Assembly (NCBI RefSeq): GCF_050948175.1
Contig: NC_135199.1
Location: forward strand, 1,302,001-1,366,000
Source: Xylocopa sonorina
Taxonomy: Eukaryota; Arthropoda; Insecta; Hymenoptera; Apidae
Direction: 5' to 3'
Length of the DNA: 64,000 bases
In this document: one piece after another, positions 37,741-49,339 of the stretch
How the letters are laid out: each line of letters begins with the position of its first letter
How positions within the stretch are numbered: the stretch's first letter is position 1
Notes under the pieces: model-generated
What the model was told of the DNA's origin: nothing
The model's input: only the letters and a program-made list of their open reading frames with translations
Databases searched by the model: none
Position numbers and translations under genes: made by a program

Positions 37741-38101
37741 AACTAATGGAGCATTTATAGGGGCGGTAGTATTTAGAATTAGCTATAATATATGAATATT
37801 GTAAGTATATATACTGTTTAAAAATCTTTATTTAAAACGTCATAAAATAGTATAAAATTAGATAGAATTTTGGGTGATGTAATGTATTTAGTCGGGATAT
37901 TCTATTGCCAAACAGCTGAGATATATTATATGTGTAAATATATATACCAAATTGAAATGTTTATGTAAAATATCCTGAAATGAAATATAATTAGGTAGGT
38001 GAGGTGTTAGATGTAATGTAATATTTGGAGGAGACATTTTATTTACGTTTATAGAAAGTTCTTGATGTGTTTAAATATATACACTAACCTGAAATGTTTA
38101 C
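37741..38101 (+). repeat. Satellite T, left part
   Basis: AT-rich monomers of about 132 bp (ataaaattagata, gatattctatt, aatatatatac-aa-ttgaaat). Interrupted at the piggyBac C insertion and continued at 40462. Confidence 0.85.
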
Positions 38102-38105
38102 TTAT

Positions 38106-40457
38106 ACCTTTCGCTACGGCAGTCCTTTCCGCGCCAGTAGCGCCACTGAACGGGGCACCGCGCCGTGCAGTGTGCATATTACGCATCTGTAGGTTTCGAT
38201 GTTCGCACTTACGTCTTTCATTGGCACCTTGGAATTCTCTTGTGTATATACTTCTTTGAGAGCGAGGTAGCAACTGTTTCGTCATATTATATGAAAAATA
38301 TAAAAATGAGTGTATTTTGAGTATTCAGAAATATACATATTAAAAAATTTTACTGTTACTATAAATAAAAATACAGTTGAGTTAGTGAAATATCAAATTG
38401 TACGTTAATTCTTAGTAATGCAACTCAGTATGGTAAATTCTAAAGCAAGGTTCCACGCAGAGTCCAATATTACAATATTTACATTCATATCGAGACACGC
38501 GTCTCTTGTTTGTCGTAAAGACGATGCATCTTCTATTTCGGTTTTTTTTTCGTGGTTCATACAGTGAAGGAAAATGCCGTTCTATTGGCCGTAATGGATT
38601 GTTGTTGTCTCTTTGATGATATTAAAGTGAAATTTAGCCATAGATTTCAGTTTTCTTGGGTTATCCTTATAAACACAATATGCATTCCATACTCATATGT
38701 TCAGCAAATGAAAAAATATTGACGTTACCATTTTAGAGATTTCCGTGTCGAATTTATAGTGCTTATCACTATGTCGGCTTTGTCGACATAACCCATACAA
38801 GTATTATAGTTAATGACGCATAGGCGTTTTTGAATAAATTTGTTTTCTCCATGCCTAACAACCGTTGCACACTCTGAAGTATGCATTGTGGATAGCATAT
38901 ATATTTCTTTTTTATCCAGGCATTTCACAACTAATAAATTTTTACTTGGCCGGGAAGATGCCCCTCCTTTTCTCAGTGTATCAGTAATCTTTGGTATTCC
39001 TTGTCGCTTTTTGCTACGGTCCCTCACGCATTTGTATGATTATTATATAGTAAATTAAACAAGGCTGGACTTGAATACCAATTATCTAGGTAAACTGTAT
39101 GTCCCTTTCCTAGATAGGGCGCCATTAGGGCTTCTGCTATCGTTCTCGATTTTCTAATTTTCTTATTTTGGCTGTTGACTATAGTCGATGACCCAGCTTA
39201 AACAATAAGGTCTTGTACAAAACCAGTTCGACAATCACAAAGAATACATGATTTTATCCCAAATCTACTTCTTTTCCAAGGAATGTATTGTTCGAATGAA
39301 AGCCGCCCTTTATATAGATGTATACTTTCATCGATGCATAATTTTTGGTAATGATAGAATGATTGGCAGAAATTTTTTCGGAGCATATCAACCACGTTCC
39401 TCATTTTATATAATTTATCATTGGTATATGTGATATCTTGACTGAAATGTAGCAACGATAACAATTTAAAATAGCTGTCTCTATGCATAATCTCAGCAAA
39501 AATGTCACTACGCAGGAGTTTGTCTACCCTCCAGTATTCCTCTAAGGACAACTTCTCGTTACGTGTCACTAGAAATGACACAGCAAAAAAGCAGTAAATT
39601 TCGGACAGCATTGTCGCTTCACCATCTTTCATATTATTGTTATTTTTTTCCAATAGGCATTTGTTTCATTTAAAATAAATTGCACGAACTCATCTGAAGC
39701 AAAGAGTTCAAAGTAATCAATTGCTTTTTCTGATCTGCTAATGTTTAGTATAATTCCTGTATTTTCTGGGGTAAATGGATTTTTTTTTAGTAATTTAGGG
39801 ATGAATGTGTTTGGCGTCCAGGAATCACGATGGTCCTTATTGTCTCGCTCATTGTTCTCTACTTCTGAGTCTGGAGTACTACATATATACCTTCTTTTTT
39901 TGTGCTCAGCGAAATTATCTTCGTTTTCACTCACGGTATCATTTTCGTAATCAGTTAATCCAATCAAAAATTGAATTCCTTTTGAACTCCGTCCAGAAAT
40001 TGTAAGGAGGGTGCAATTAAAAATTAAAAAACAAATTTTACGCAAACATAAAACTAAAATTTTTAGATAATCATTTATAACCTTAGAATTTACCTCAATT
40101 GTAAAAGTCGACAATAATCTATTCAACTTACATGTTGTCCGACTTATATTGGTTCCAGAAAGATCGTATATTATAGTCCCTGTTTTTTATTATAGTTTTG
40201 TGCCTTACAAATACTTCGTATGTCAAATATGTGTTTGGCAGGCTTTAGTACAGTACGAGCCACTAGATTCAAAAGATATTCTACCGATACGGTGGATTCT
40301 ATTTTACCAAATGAGTCAGCGTAGGTGATCACGCGGAACCGACTATAGTCGGCACCCGTACACACAGCAGGTCTCGCGAACATCGACTATAGCCGGCATC
40401 AGTACGCACAGCACTTCGCGCGGTCGCCGACTATAGTCAGTGTCCGTAGTGAAGGGG
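38106..40457 (-). mobile_element. piggyBac C: 2.35-kb element inserted in satellite T
   Basis: Ends are ACCTTTCGCTACGG on the left and CCCCTTCACTACGG (reverse complement of the right). Flanks are TTAT (38102-38105) and TTAG (40458-40461), both one change from TTAA. The satellite T monomer normally reads atttaaaacatcatgaaat at this point, so it supplies the TTAA target. Sub-terminal CGACTATAGTCGG-type motifs occur several times near the right end (40330-40440). Confidence 0.88.
38560..40126 (-). pseudogene. piggyBac C transposase, three frames
   Basis: Reads leftward. An acidic N-terminus near 39990-39850 (DYENDTVSENED) is followed by SWTPNTFIPK, FTPENTGI and IDYFELFASDEFVQFILNET (39629-39800). 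A second frame, 39653-39198, has the first catalytic Asp in CIDESIHLYKGRLSF and then QYIPWKRSRFGIK. After a stop and frame change it reads HTVYLDNWYSS (second Asp, near 39100). In a third frame it reads MGYVDKADIVIST and TRKSLKW (third Asp, near 38770). All three catalytic Asp are kept, unlike piggyBac A, so it was disabled by frameshifts and stops only. Confidence 0.88.
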
Positions 40458-40461
40458 TTAG

Positions 40462-41540
40462 AACATCACGAAATGATATAAAATTAGATGAGATTTTAAA
40501 TGTAATTGGTATTTAGGGGAATATTCTATTTGCAGTTAACTAAAATATATGATAAGTGTAAGTATATGTACCAATTTGATGTAACTAATTAAAACAGTAT
40601 GGAATGATATAAAACTAGATAGGACTTTAGGTGTAATGGAGCATTTAGAGGGGATATTATATATACACTTAAATAAAATTTATGATAAGTGTGACCATAT
40701 ACACTAATATGAAATAATTATTTAACACATCATAAAATGATATAAAATTACATAGGAATATGGATGTATTAGAGTATTTAGAGGGGATATTCTCTTTGAA
40801 TTTAACTAAAGTACATGGTAAGTGTAAGCATATACATTAGTTTGAAATATTTACTTCAAACATAGTGAAATTGTATGGTATTAGGTAAGAATGCAGATCT
40901 AATGGAATATTTAGTGGGGATATTCCATTTAGAATCGACTATCACATATGATAAGTGTAAATATATCTACTAATTTGAAATATATATTTAAAATGTCAAG
41001 AAATAATACAAAATTAGATAAGATTTTAGATACAATGGAGTATTTAGAGGATATTCCATTTAGAATTAACTAAAACATATGTTAGGTTGAAGCATATATA
41101 ATAATTTGAAATAATTATTTAAAGCGTCATGAAATTATATATAATGAGGCACAATTTTAGGTGTAATTTAACGTTTCGAGGGGAAATCCTTTTTACAATT
41201 AAAATAAATGTTTGCAAATATTTGTACCAATTTGAAATATTTATTTAAAATATCGTTAAATAATACGAAATTAGATGGGATTTTAGATGTAATGGACTAT
41301 TTAGAGGGGGTATTCTATTAGCAATCAATTAAAATATATGATAAGAATAAATATATATACTAATATGGAATATTTATTATTAGAAAATCATGAAATAATG
41401 TAAAATTAATTGGGATTTTGAATGTAATAGGGCATTTAGTAATGGTAATCTAATGACAATCAACTGAAATACACGATAAGAGTAAACATATATAATAACT
41501 TGAAACATGCACTTAGAACATCATGAAGTACTATTTCTAC
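40462..41540 (+). repeat. Satellite T, right part
   Basis: About eight monomers. The aatgatata word recurs at 40472, 40603 and 40736, giving a period of 131-133 bp. Divergence between monomers is moderate. No frame. Confidence 0.88.
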
Positions 41541-42555
41541 AGACACGTTTAGATGAAGAACTTTGAATTGTAGAACTGAGATGCGCCATCGCGTTGCATT
41601 GAACTTCGGAAGTCAATTACTTTGACAAGCTGATACTTAGAAGTGCAGAATAGTTATACGGAACTGTAGATATTGCACATTTTGTAACGTAGCACCAGGT
41701 AAATGTAACTGCGTTGTGTAGATACCTACAACTCGCTTACTTTGAAACGTAGAACTAAGAAGCTGTATGGACCATTGGAAGTCAATTACTATGTCAATTT
41801 GACAGTTAGAAGAGCCAACAATTACATGGGTCTGTAGGAATTGCATACACTGATATGAAGTACCTAGTAAGCAAAATTGATATGTATTGAAACTTTGAAC
41901 TAACGTACATTGAAACGCTGAACTGGGAAACAAAATCGCGTTGTATGGACACTTGCAAGTAAATTATTTAGACAATTTGATACTTAGAAGCGCTATTCTG
42001 TTACATGTACCTGTAGAAATTACATACTTTGTATCAAAGAACCTGGTAATCATAGCTGCTTTGAATAGAACTATACATTTTACTTAAATTGAATGGTTGA
42101 ACTGAGAAACGCCATCGCATTGCATGGAGCATTATAACTCTATTACTCTGACAAGTAGGCACAATGAAACGCCTACTCACTGCGTGGACCTGTAGACTCC
42201 ACATCATTTAGAAGTGTAAACGGAGTTAAGCATATTAGAATGCTTAGAAGATTGTAGCCTACTCACTTTGAAACGCTGAAATTAAACGCGACCATTGCGA
42301 TATATAAAGCATTAGATCCCTATTGCTTTGAAACGCAGACACTATGAAACGACAACTCTTTACATTCAGCAGGAAGATTCACTATCATTTAAAGCGTACA
42401 AGCAGATATGTTTTATGCGATGCATGGGAAATATAAACCTACTTCCATTGAAACGTTGAAATGACAATCGTCACAGAAATGAATAAAGCATTAGTACTCC
42501 ATTGCTTTGACACGCAAATACTATGAAGCGCCATCCAGTTGCATGCAATACTAGA
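41541..42555 (-). repeat. Diverged satellite S-b, minus polarity
   Basis: The first monomers (41541-42060) are the most diverged in the window (tgacaagctgatacttagaag, ggtaaatgtaactgcgttg). From 42110 they are ordinary S-b. The array is cut by a piggyBac fragment at 42556. Confidence 0.8.
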
Positions 42556-43153
42556 ATAGATTCCTTTTACGCTTTTCTTATCAATAGGTAAAATTTTTGG
42601 ACCTAGCTCACCTGTAAAATCTGATGTGGTAGGAATTTTATCGACATCTGACCATTCTTCGCTGTAACTATACAATCCTGTGAACATTACACAATGACTG
42701 GAATCATCGGAATCGCTTGAATGCTGTAGTGGAATGGCTGTTGATCTTATTCTTGGACCCACATCAATATAGCAGTCCTCGACTTTTATATCAGAATCTT
42801 CTGAATGTACTTACTGAATGTAAAAAGTTCCAAAATAATAAACCTTGTTATACTGGTAAACTAGAAGCGTAAGCCTACGAAACAGAAGATGACTATGGAA
42901 TGCATTGTTCAAGAATAATTCTTGCTTTGATTGTTTTTAAGTTTTATGTCTTAGGCACATGAAATGAAGATCGACATAACCATGCCAAGTACATACAAAT
43001 CGATGTAGAAGATATTCAAACCAGCAAAAAAATTTCACATCATGGTGGGATCAGCACACAAGCATGAGACTCAGAAACCCGCGTTTTCACGGGTCCGGCG
43101 CTCAAGAGACATACTCAAAAACCTGCGTTATCGCGGGGACGGCTGTCAATGTG
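42556..43153 (-). pseudogene. piggyBac 5' end and transposase N-terminus, minus strand
   Basis: The right end reads (minus) TTAA then CACATTGACAGCC at 43153, close to the B1 3' end CACGTTGACGCC. The minus frame near 42760-42560 reads VGPRIRSTAIP, SDSDDSS, YSEEWSDVDKIP, DFTGELGPKIL: the acidic piggyBac N-terminus up to its FTGE-GP motif. It stops abruptly at satellite. B1 and B2 both begin a short distance further along the protein, so this is plausibly the missing 5' part of the same family, now on the opposite strand. Confidence 0.75.
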
Positions 43154-43157
43154 TTAA

Positions 43158-43820
43158 CAGCTTCAGGTCTTCAAAAGAATGTGAATTGTACAGTTCCATG
43201 CAATGGAATGGAGCTTCATGGTGTCTGTGTGTCAAAGCGGAAGAGTACTAATGCGATGGCACATAGCATTCCATCGCTTCGGGGTAAGTAAGCGGTATAC
43301 TTCGATGCATGGCATTATGCTTATCTGCTTCTACATTTCAAGAGAAAGTAAATGCTAGAGCTAAAAAACACCATGCATACCAATGGCCCACCTCATTTCA
43401 ACGTTTCGAAGTTAGTGAGCTGTAATCTTCTATGAATAGCATTATGCTTATCTGCTTTTGCACTACAACAGAAAGTGAATCCTACAGTTCTAAGCAACAG
43501 GAAGGAGTTTCATAGTGTCTGCCAGTCAGAGGAACGGAGTTCTAATGCTCCATTCAATGGTGTCGCGCATCTCATTTCAACGTTTCAAAGTAAGTTGCAA
43601 TCCTCCATACATAGCACTTTGTTTATCTATTTCTACATTTCTAAAAAATGTGAAATCTACAATTCCAAACAACTGGATGGCGTTCCACAGTGTCTCGGTA
43701 TCGATACAGTAGAGTCCTAATGCTTCATGCAATGCGATGGCGCATCTCATTTCAACGTTCTGAGTAAGTAATTTGTAATTCTCTATGTATAGCATTATGC
43801 TTATTTGCTTCTACACTTAA
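43158..43820 (+). repeat. Satellite S-b, plus polarity
   Basis: Four monomers between the two piggyBac pieces (caaaagaatgtgaa, catgcattatgcttatctgcttct). Opposite in polarity to the array left of 42556. Confidence 0.88.
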
Positions 43821-45165
43821 AAATTTTCTTTTCTTCTAGACACCAACTGGCCTGGCAGCCTATGACAGAAAACGAAGTGAACATTTTTATTGGTGTCCTG
43901 CTTATATTGGTTGTAGCGCCACTGCTAGAAATTAGATTATATTGATCTCAAAAAAAGGATATGTATACAAACTCGGATATGAAAAGCGCGACCGGTTTAC
44001 ATCGATACATAGATATTTACACTTATCCTACATTTTCACGGCTTGGACTGAGGACCGTTTGAATAAACTTAGAAATATTGTTACCGAAATTGTCGACACT
44101 TTCAAAATTACTGTTAAGACTTGTAAAAATATTGCAATCGACGAAACCATGGTTTCGTGTCGAGAACGCCTCAGTTCTTGCCAATATATCCCAGGAAAGC
44201 GGCATAAATATGGTGTAATACTTTGTTAACTATGCCTTCCGGAAGGATGCACTCACAACATTCTTATTTACGTCGGAAAAAATGCAACTATAATAGTTAA
44301 AGCACATGCGCATGCTGTTGTTATGACGTTGGAAGTTGAGTTATTATTTGGAAGCCGCGTATTAGACGCAGATAGTTTTGACAATAGTGCCCCATTGGCC
44401 GAGGAACTTCTGCAAAAGGGAACATTTATTTGTGGTCCAGTAAAAATTAATACAAAATTTCCCCAGCTGCAGGCCATACGAAAACAGCAACGGGGTGGTT
44501 TTATGTATTTTCAAAATCGGAGTCGCTTTAAATTATTAAAGTGGACGGATAAGAGGCCGGTATGTATGCTAGCCACTTCTGAAAACCACAAATGTGTCAT
44601 AGTTCAGGGTAGTAACAATAAGTTAAAGCCGGACATTGTGTTTCTTTATAACAAAGCTAAGAAAGGGTTTGACCATCCGACCAGATGTCTTCTTATCACA
44701 GTTGATTACGCAGAACAGTAAAGTGGTATAGAAAAATAGTTATCGAATTAGTATGCAGGGCTTCTCTCGTTAATGCCTGCTATATATATAGAAAATGGAG
44801 TACTAAAGGTATGAAAATATTAAACTTCAGCGAAAAAGTTATTGATTCTCTCTTCAGTACAGTGGATCATCACGGTGAACAAACGTCATCTGAAAATTAA
44901 GCAGTGCCCAAGAAACGTACACATTTTCTGCGGTCGTTCCAAGGCCGCGCGAGAAAAACAAGACAAGGCTGTAAAGAATATTATAAAGGGATGTCTAGAA
45001 TAAATGGTAGGTAGTATGCCGCGAATAAGGCGATAAAAGTAAAAACCTGTTGTAACCGATGTAAGGGCCAACCGAAAATCTACCCAACATATTTTGAAAA
45101 ATTACATAAAAAGATTAAATAATTATGTTAGGTTTATAATATTGATTTGTTATGTTTTAAGTATT
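43821..45165 (+). pseudogene. piggyBac B2 transposase body
   Basis: Starts in mid-protein (AWQPMTENEVNIFIGVLLI). It then has the first catalytic motif IAIDETMVSCRER with QYIPGKRHKYGV (near 44135-44220), then LAEELLQKGTFICG, KWTDKRPVCMLAT, FLYNKAKKGFDHP (ends 44721), then WYRKIVIELVCRASLVNACY, and a C-terminal Cys-rich end (KTCCNRCKGQP near 45060). It is the uninterrupted counterpart of B1 and lacks the nested piggyBac A. The last 300 bases present in B1 are deleted, so no 3' end remains. Several stops. Confidence 0.87.
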
Positions 45166-46142
45166 GAATGTTTGTTTACAATGCGGAGAATTAGATCACT
45201 ACAGCTTTGACAAGCAGACAATAAGAATCCCCAGCCCGGTGCAAGGAACAGTCTAATTTACATTCGTTTGAAGTGTAGAAATAGGTAAGGGTAATGCGAT
45301 ACATAGAACATTACAACATTCTTGCTTTCGAACGTTGAAATGAGATGCTCCACCGCACCGCATACAGCATTGGAACTCCATTTTTTTTACACGAAGACAC
45401 TATGAAACGCCGTCCCGATGCATATGTCTATAGAATTCAGATTCTTCTGAAGTATAGATGCAAATAAGCATAATGTATAGCATAGATGCAATATGCATAG
45501 AAGATTACAGCTCGCTTAATTTGAAACGTTGCAATGATATGCGGCATAGCAATGCATGGAGCATTAAAACTCCATTGCTTTGATACGTAGACATTATGAA
45601 GTCACTTCCTCCTGCATGAACCTGTAGAATTCACATACAGGATTCTTACTTTGAAACTTTGAAACTTTGAAATGACAAGAGCCATTCGCACTGCATGGAG
45701 CACTGCAACTCCATTGCTTTGACACGCAGACACACTGAAGCGCCATCCCGTTGCACGGAACTGTAGAATTCATGTTTATAGGGAGTGTAGATGCCGATAA
45801 GCATAATGTTATTAATTGAAGATTGCAGCTTACTTACTTTGAAACGTTTAAATGGGATGCGCTGTCGCATTGCATGATAATTTAGAACTCTACCGCTTTG
45901 ACACGCAGACACTATGAAGCGCTATTCCGTTCCATGGAAATGTATAATTCACAATCTTTGGAAATGTAAAAGCACATAAGCATATTGCTTTGTTTAGAAG
46001 TTTTAGCTCACTTACATTGAAAATTTGCAATGAGATACGCCTTTGAATTGCATGAAGTACTAGACCTCTTCCGTTTCCACAAGCAGACTCAGAACAGCGC
46101 CATCCCGTTGCATGGAACAGTAGAAATCACAATCATTGGGCA
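45166..46142 (-). repeat. Satellite S-b, minus polarity
   Basis: The first words (ttagatcactacagctttga-aagcagaca) match those following B1 at about 18022, so B1 and B2 share this right flank. About five monomers, ending at the copia element. Confidence 0.88.
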
Positions 46143-47984
46143 TAATATTATCTATTGGCCATGATTTCCATTGCCTTTCCAAGATTTTTCATCAAACATG
46201 GTTTTTCGAGTCTTGTCATGAATATAAGCTGTGGAACCGAAAATTCGTAAATACTTTACTTTAGGCTTTTTATCAAGCCACATTTCCAATGGCGTTTTAC
46301 TTTGTTTTAAAGCCTTTGTTGGGCTTAAGTTTATTAAATACGTCACAGTTAAAGCTGCTACCACCAAAAACAGTTTATTTAAAGTGGCACCACTTATCAT
46401 CGTGCGTGCCTTTTCTGTTACGTTTCTGACCATTCTCTCAAAACACCAATTGGGGAGTTCGCGGAACTGATAGATGGTAACTAGTACCCTTTTCTAGTTG
46501 CAAAATCGTTAAGTACAGAAAATACTGCTGATTTATATGTAATCAGATATGTTGCACGGTAAAGTGTATATTCGTCCACAAACAGGAGAAAATAATTCTT
46601 TCCGTTAATAGTTGAAGGAATAATAAAACAACATACATCTGAATAAATAATAAACAATGGTCGCTTTACATGCTCCATATTCTTTACCTTTTCGAATGAT
46701 AACCGTGCTTGCTTACCTTTAATACAGGCCTCACATAAATTATCATTCGGCACTACCATTTCAATATGATTTACATCATTGACCATTTTCTTATTCTTCA
46801 GTTCTACGAATTTTGATCTTCCAATGTGGCCCAAACGCTGATGCCACAGTTCACAGTCAATACTTACTGCACTATGAATCTGGTGATTAATCAACTTTTT
46901 ACCATTTTTTATTTGAAAATCAGTAATAGATAAGCTATTTTATTCCTTACCTTTGATTATTTTCTGACCAGTTTTCATTACCTGAACGTTTCCATCTGTT
47001 ACAAATACGATATGCATTCCTGCTCCTTGCATCCCTCTAACGGACAGCACCTTTTTGCCACCGAAATCTTCAAGGGTGGACTCAACTTCTCGAATGTCGA
47101 AAAGACATTATCATATTTGACAATGTGATCCGATGCTCCGGAATCCAACAGAAACTTTAATTTGTTTTTATCGTGTTCCCCATTTTCATTGTACCCCGTC
47201 ATAAAGGCAAACGAGGATGTCCAAACCTTTGCAATATCCAATTCTTCTGTTGCTTGAGCTGCTTGGGCGATCACCTTTTTCTTTTCCGCGTGCTGGACCG
47301 TTCTTTTATAATAAAAACGTTCTTGTATTTTATGCCCTTTCGCCCACAATTATGGCATTTTATATTTATCGTTTCTTTGGCCATTTAAATTATCTCTATC
47401 TGTATGTATCTTTTCAGTATGTAATACTTTCGCGCTTGTCGAGAAGCCTGTTCGTAATTTTACTTCATGGACCAATAAACCAGTTTTTAGAAATGCTAAT
47501 GTTGGATTGTCTTCGGGAAATGTTCTATTGCCGTAATTTCTCGCCATAGTACGTTGGAAGGATTAGTAGTAAATGGAAAGCTTTATCCGTTTCTTCTAAT
47601 TTTGCACACGCTACTAAGAGTTCCGTGATTATGTCGTTGAGTGGTGTAAAATGTTTTATCAAGGGTTGCTCTTTCTGTACTTTTAAATTTAATAGTTTTT
47701 TTTCTAACAGCCAATTACGTGGCTAAACTATCCCTTTCATATATGCCATCCAATTTCTGCAAAATTTCAGCAGCAGTTATCGCATTATTTGCGAAGCTCA
47801 AAATGGAATCTGCTAAATATTCAGCATCCTCTCTGCTTTCCTCCAATTTTCAGTTATTTTTACTGGAATGGGTTCATCAATAATTATCCAATTCGCTTAA
47901 CAGTGCATCAATTCTTAATTGCAACATACTGTAGCGATCACCATCAAATTGTTTATTGTTCCTCTTGGTTTTTGTACTTTCCAT
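46143..47984 (-). pseudogene. copia gag, protease and integrase
   Basis: ATG near 47984 (MESTKTKRNNKQFDGDRYS). The zinc knuckle CHNCGRKGHKIQER (near 47360) has Arg where the last Cys should be. Protease active site LDSGASDHIV (near 47130). GAG-pre-integrase motif LWHQRLGHIG with CEACIKGKQ (46730-46860). The first integrase Asp region reads IIYSDVC (near 46640). Then ERMVRNVTEKARTM (near 46440), PLEMWLDKKPKV, and LRIFGSTAYIH. Several stops and frameshifts, mostly in gag. Confidence 0.87.
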
Positions 47985-48164
47985 ATTTCTCTTTTCTTTC
48001 ATAAGGAAAGGTTTATATTCGCTAATAATGTTCCTTTAATAGTATAATCACTTATTTATACTCCTCATATTACACTTATAATCACATAATCATGTACACA
48101 AAAGTTATCACTAAAAAGAATATCTACTAAAGTGTTAATACTATTAAAGTAGGTAAACTGGGCC

Positions 48165-48488
48165 CACAACCTATTGAATTATGGGTAAATATAAATGAAA
48201 AGCTGTCCAAAGTTCTTTATAGTCTATAACTTTATTCTTAAGGTTTGAAGGTACGTCTTTACGTTTAATCGCTCTAATAATTGTGAGGACACCGCATAGG
48301 AAATATAGGGTCCTCCCTCCTAAAGAAATAGACGGCGCAAAGTCTGCACGTGTTTTCCTTTCAGGCCACTAGGTATTAACAGTCGTGCACCCTACTCGAA
48401 CCGACAGAACTATTTCACAGTTTATATACTGGATTCTATTTCCTAACTCAAGATTCATTTTTGCTTCTCCGTTGACATTTGAAATAAT
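48165..48488 (-). promoter_or_regulatory. copia 5' LTR and primer-binding site
   Basis: Matches the solo LTR at 18738-19055. The minus strand carries tatataaactg, a TATA-box candidate. Directly after the LTR the minus strand reads GGTTGTGGGCCCAG. This resembles the primer-binding site of Drosophila copia, which pairs with an internal part of initiator tRNA-Met (half-tRNA priming) rather than its 3' end. Similarity is from memory of that element. Confidence 0.7.
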
Positions 48489-49335
48489 GCAATAGCAGTA
48501 AGCTGTTATGTATAGAATTACAAATATCTGCCACAACACTTCAAAAGAACGTTAATTCTATATGTCAGCAGGTTCCAGTAACAGGATCCTAATGCTTCAT
48601 GACATGCAGTGGCGAATCTCACATCAATGTTTCCAAGTAAGTAAGCTGAAACATTCTATGCATAGGATTACGCTTGTCAGCTTTTACACTTCGAAGATAT
48701 GTGAATTCTGCAATTTCTTGAAACAGGATTTCGCATCGCATTGTCTGCGTGTCGTAACAATAGAGCTCTAATGCTACATGCCGTGCAATGGGCCATTTCG
48801 TTTCAACATTACAAAATTTGTAAGCTGTAACCTTCTGTGCATAGCATTATACTTATTTGCGTGTGCACTTCACAAGAATGTGAATTCTATAGTTCAATGC
48901 AACGTGGTCCGTCTGCATAGTGTCTGCGTATCAAAGAAGTAGGGTTTTAATGCCCCATGCCATGCGATAGCGCATCTCATTTCAACGTATAGAAGTAAGT
49001 AATCTGTAATCTACTATGCATGACATTATGCCAGCTGCTTCAACTCTCAAAGAATGTAAGTTCTACAGTTCCATGCAACAGGAAGCAGCTTCATAATGTC
49101 TACGTGTCAAAGCAACGAAGTTCTAATACCCCATTCAATACTGGGGAAAATCTCATTTCAACGTTTCAATCAAAGTAAACTGCAATCCTCCATGCATAGT
49201 ATTATGCTTAACTGTTTCTACACTTTCAAAGAAAGTGAATTCTACGATTCGATGCAACGGAATGGCGCTTTACAGTGTCTGCGTGTCAAATGAGGAGAGT
49301 CCTAATGCTCCATGCATTAGTGAGTGAGTTATTCT
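48489..49335 (+). repeat. Satellite S-b, plus polarity
   Basis: Nearly five monomers with period 177-179 bp (gaatgtgaattct-type words at 48875, 49052, 49231). Polarity is opposite to the array on the other side of the copia element. Confidence 0.9.
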
Positions 49336-49339
49336 TCAC

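Larger units (their letters stand above)
46143..48488 (-). mobile_element. Ty1/copia retrotransposon, 5' half
   Basis: Order on the minus strand: LTR (48488-48165), primer-binding site, gag, zinc knuckle, protease, GAG-pre-integrase, integrase. It is cut at about 46143 within the integrase-RT linker, so reverse transcriptase, RNase H and the 3' LTR are absent. Sequence directly beyond the cut is satellite. Confidence 0.87.
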
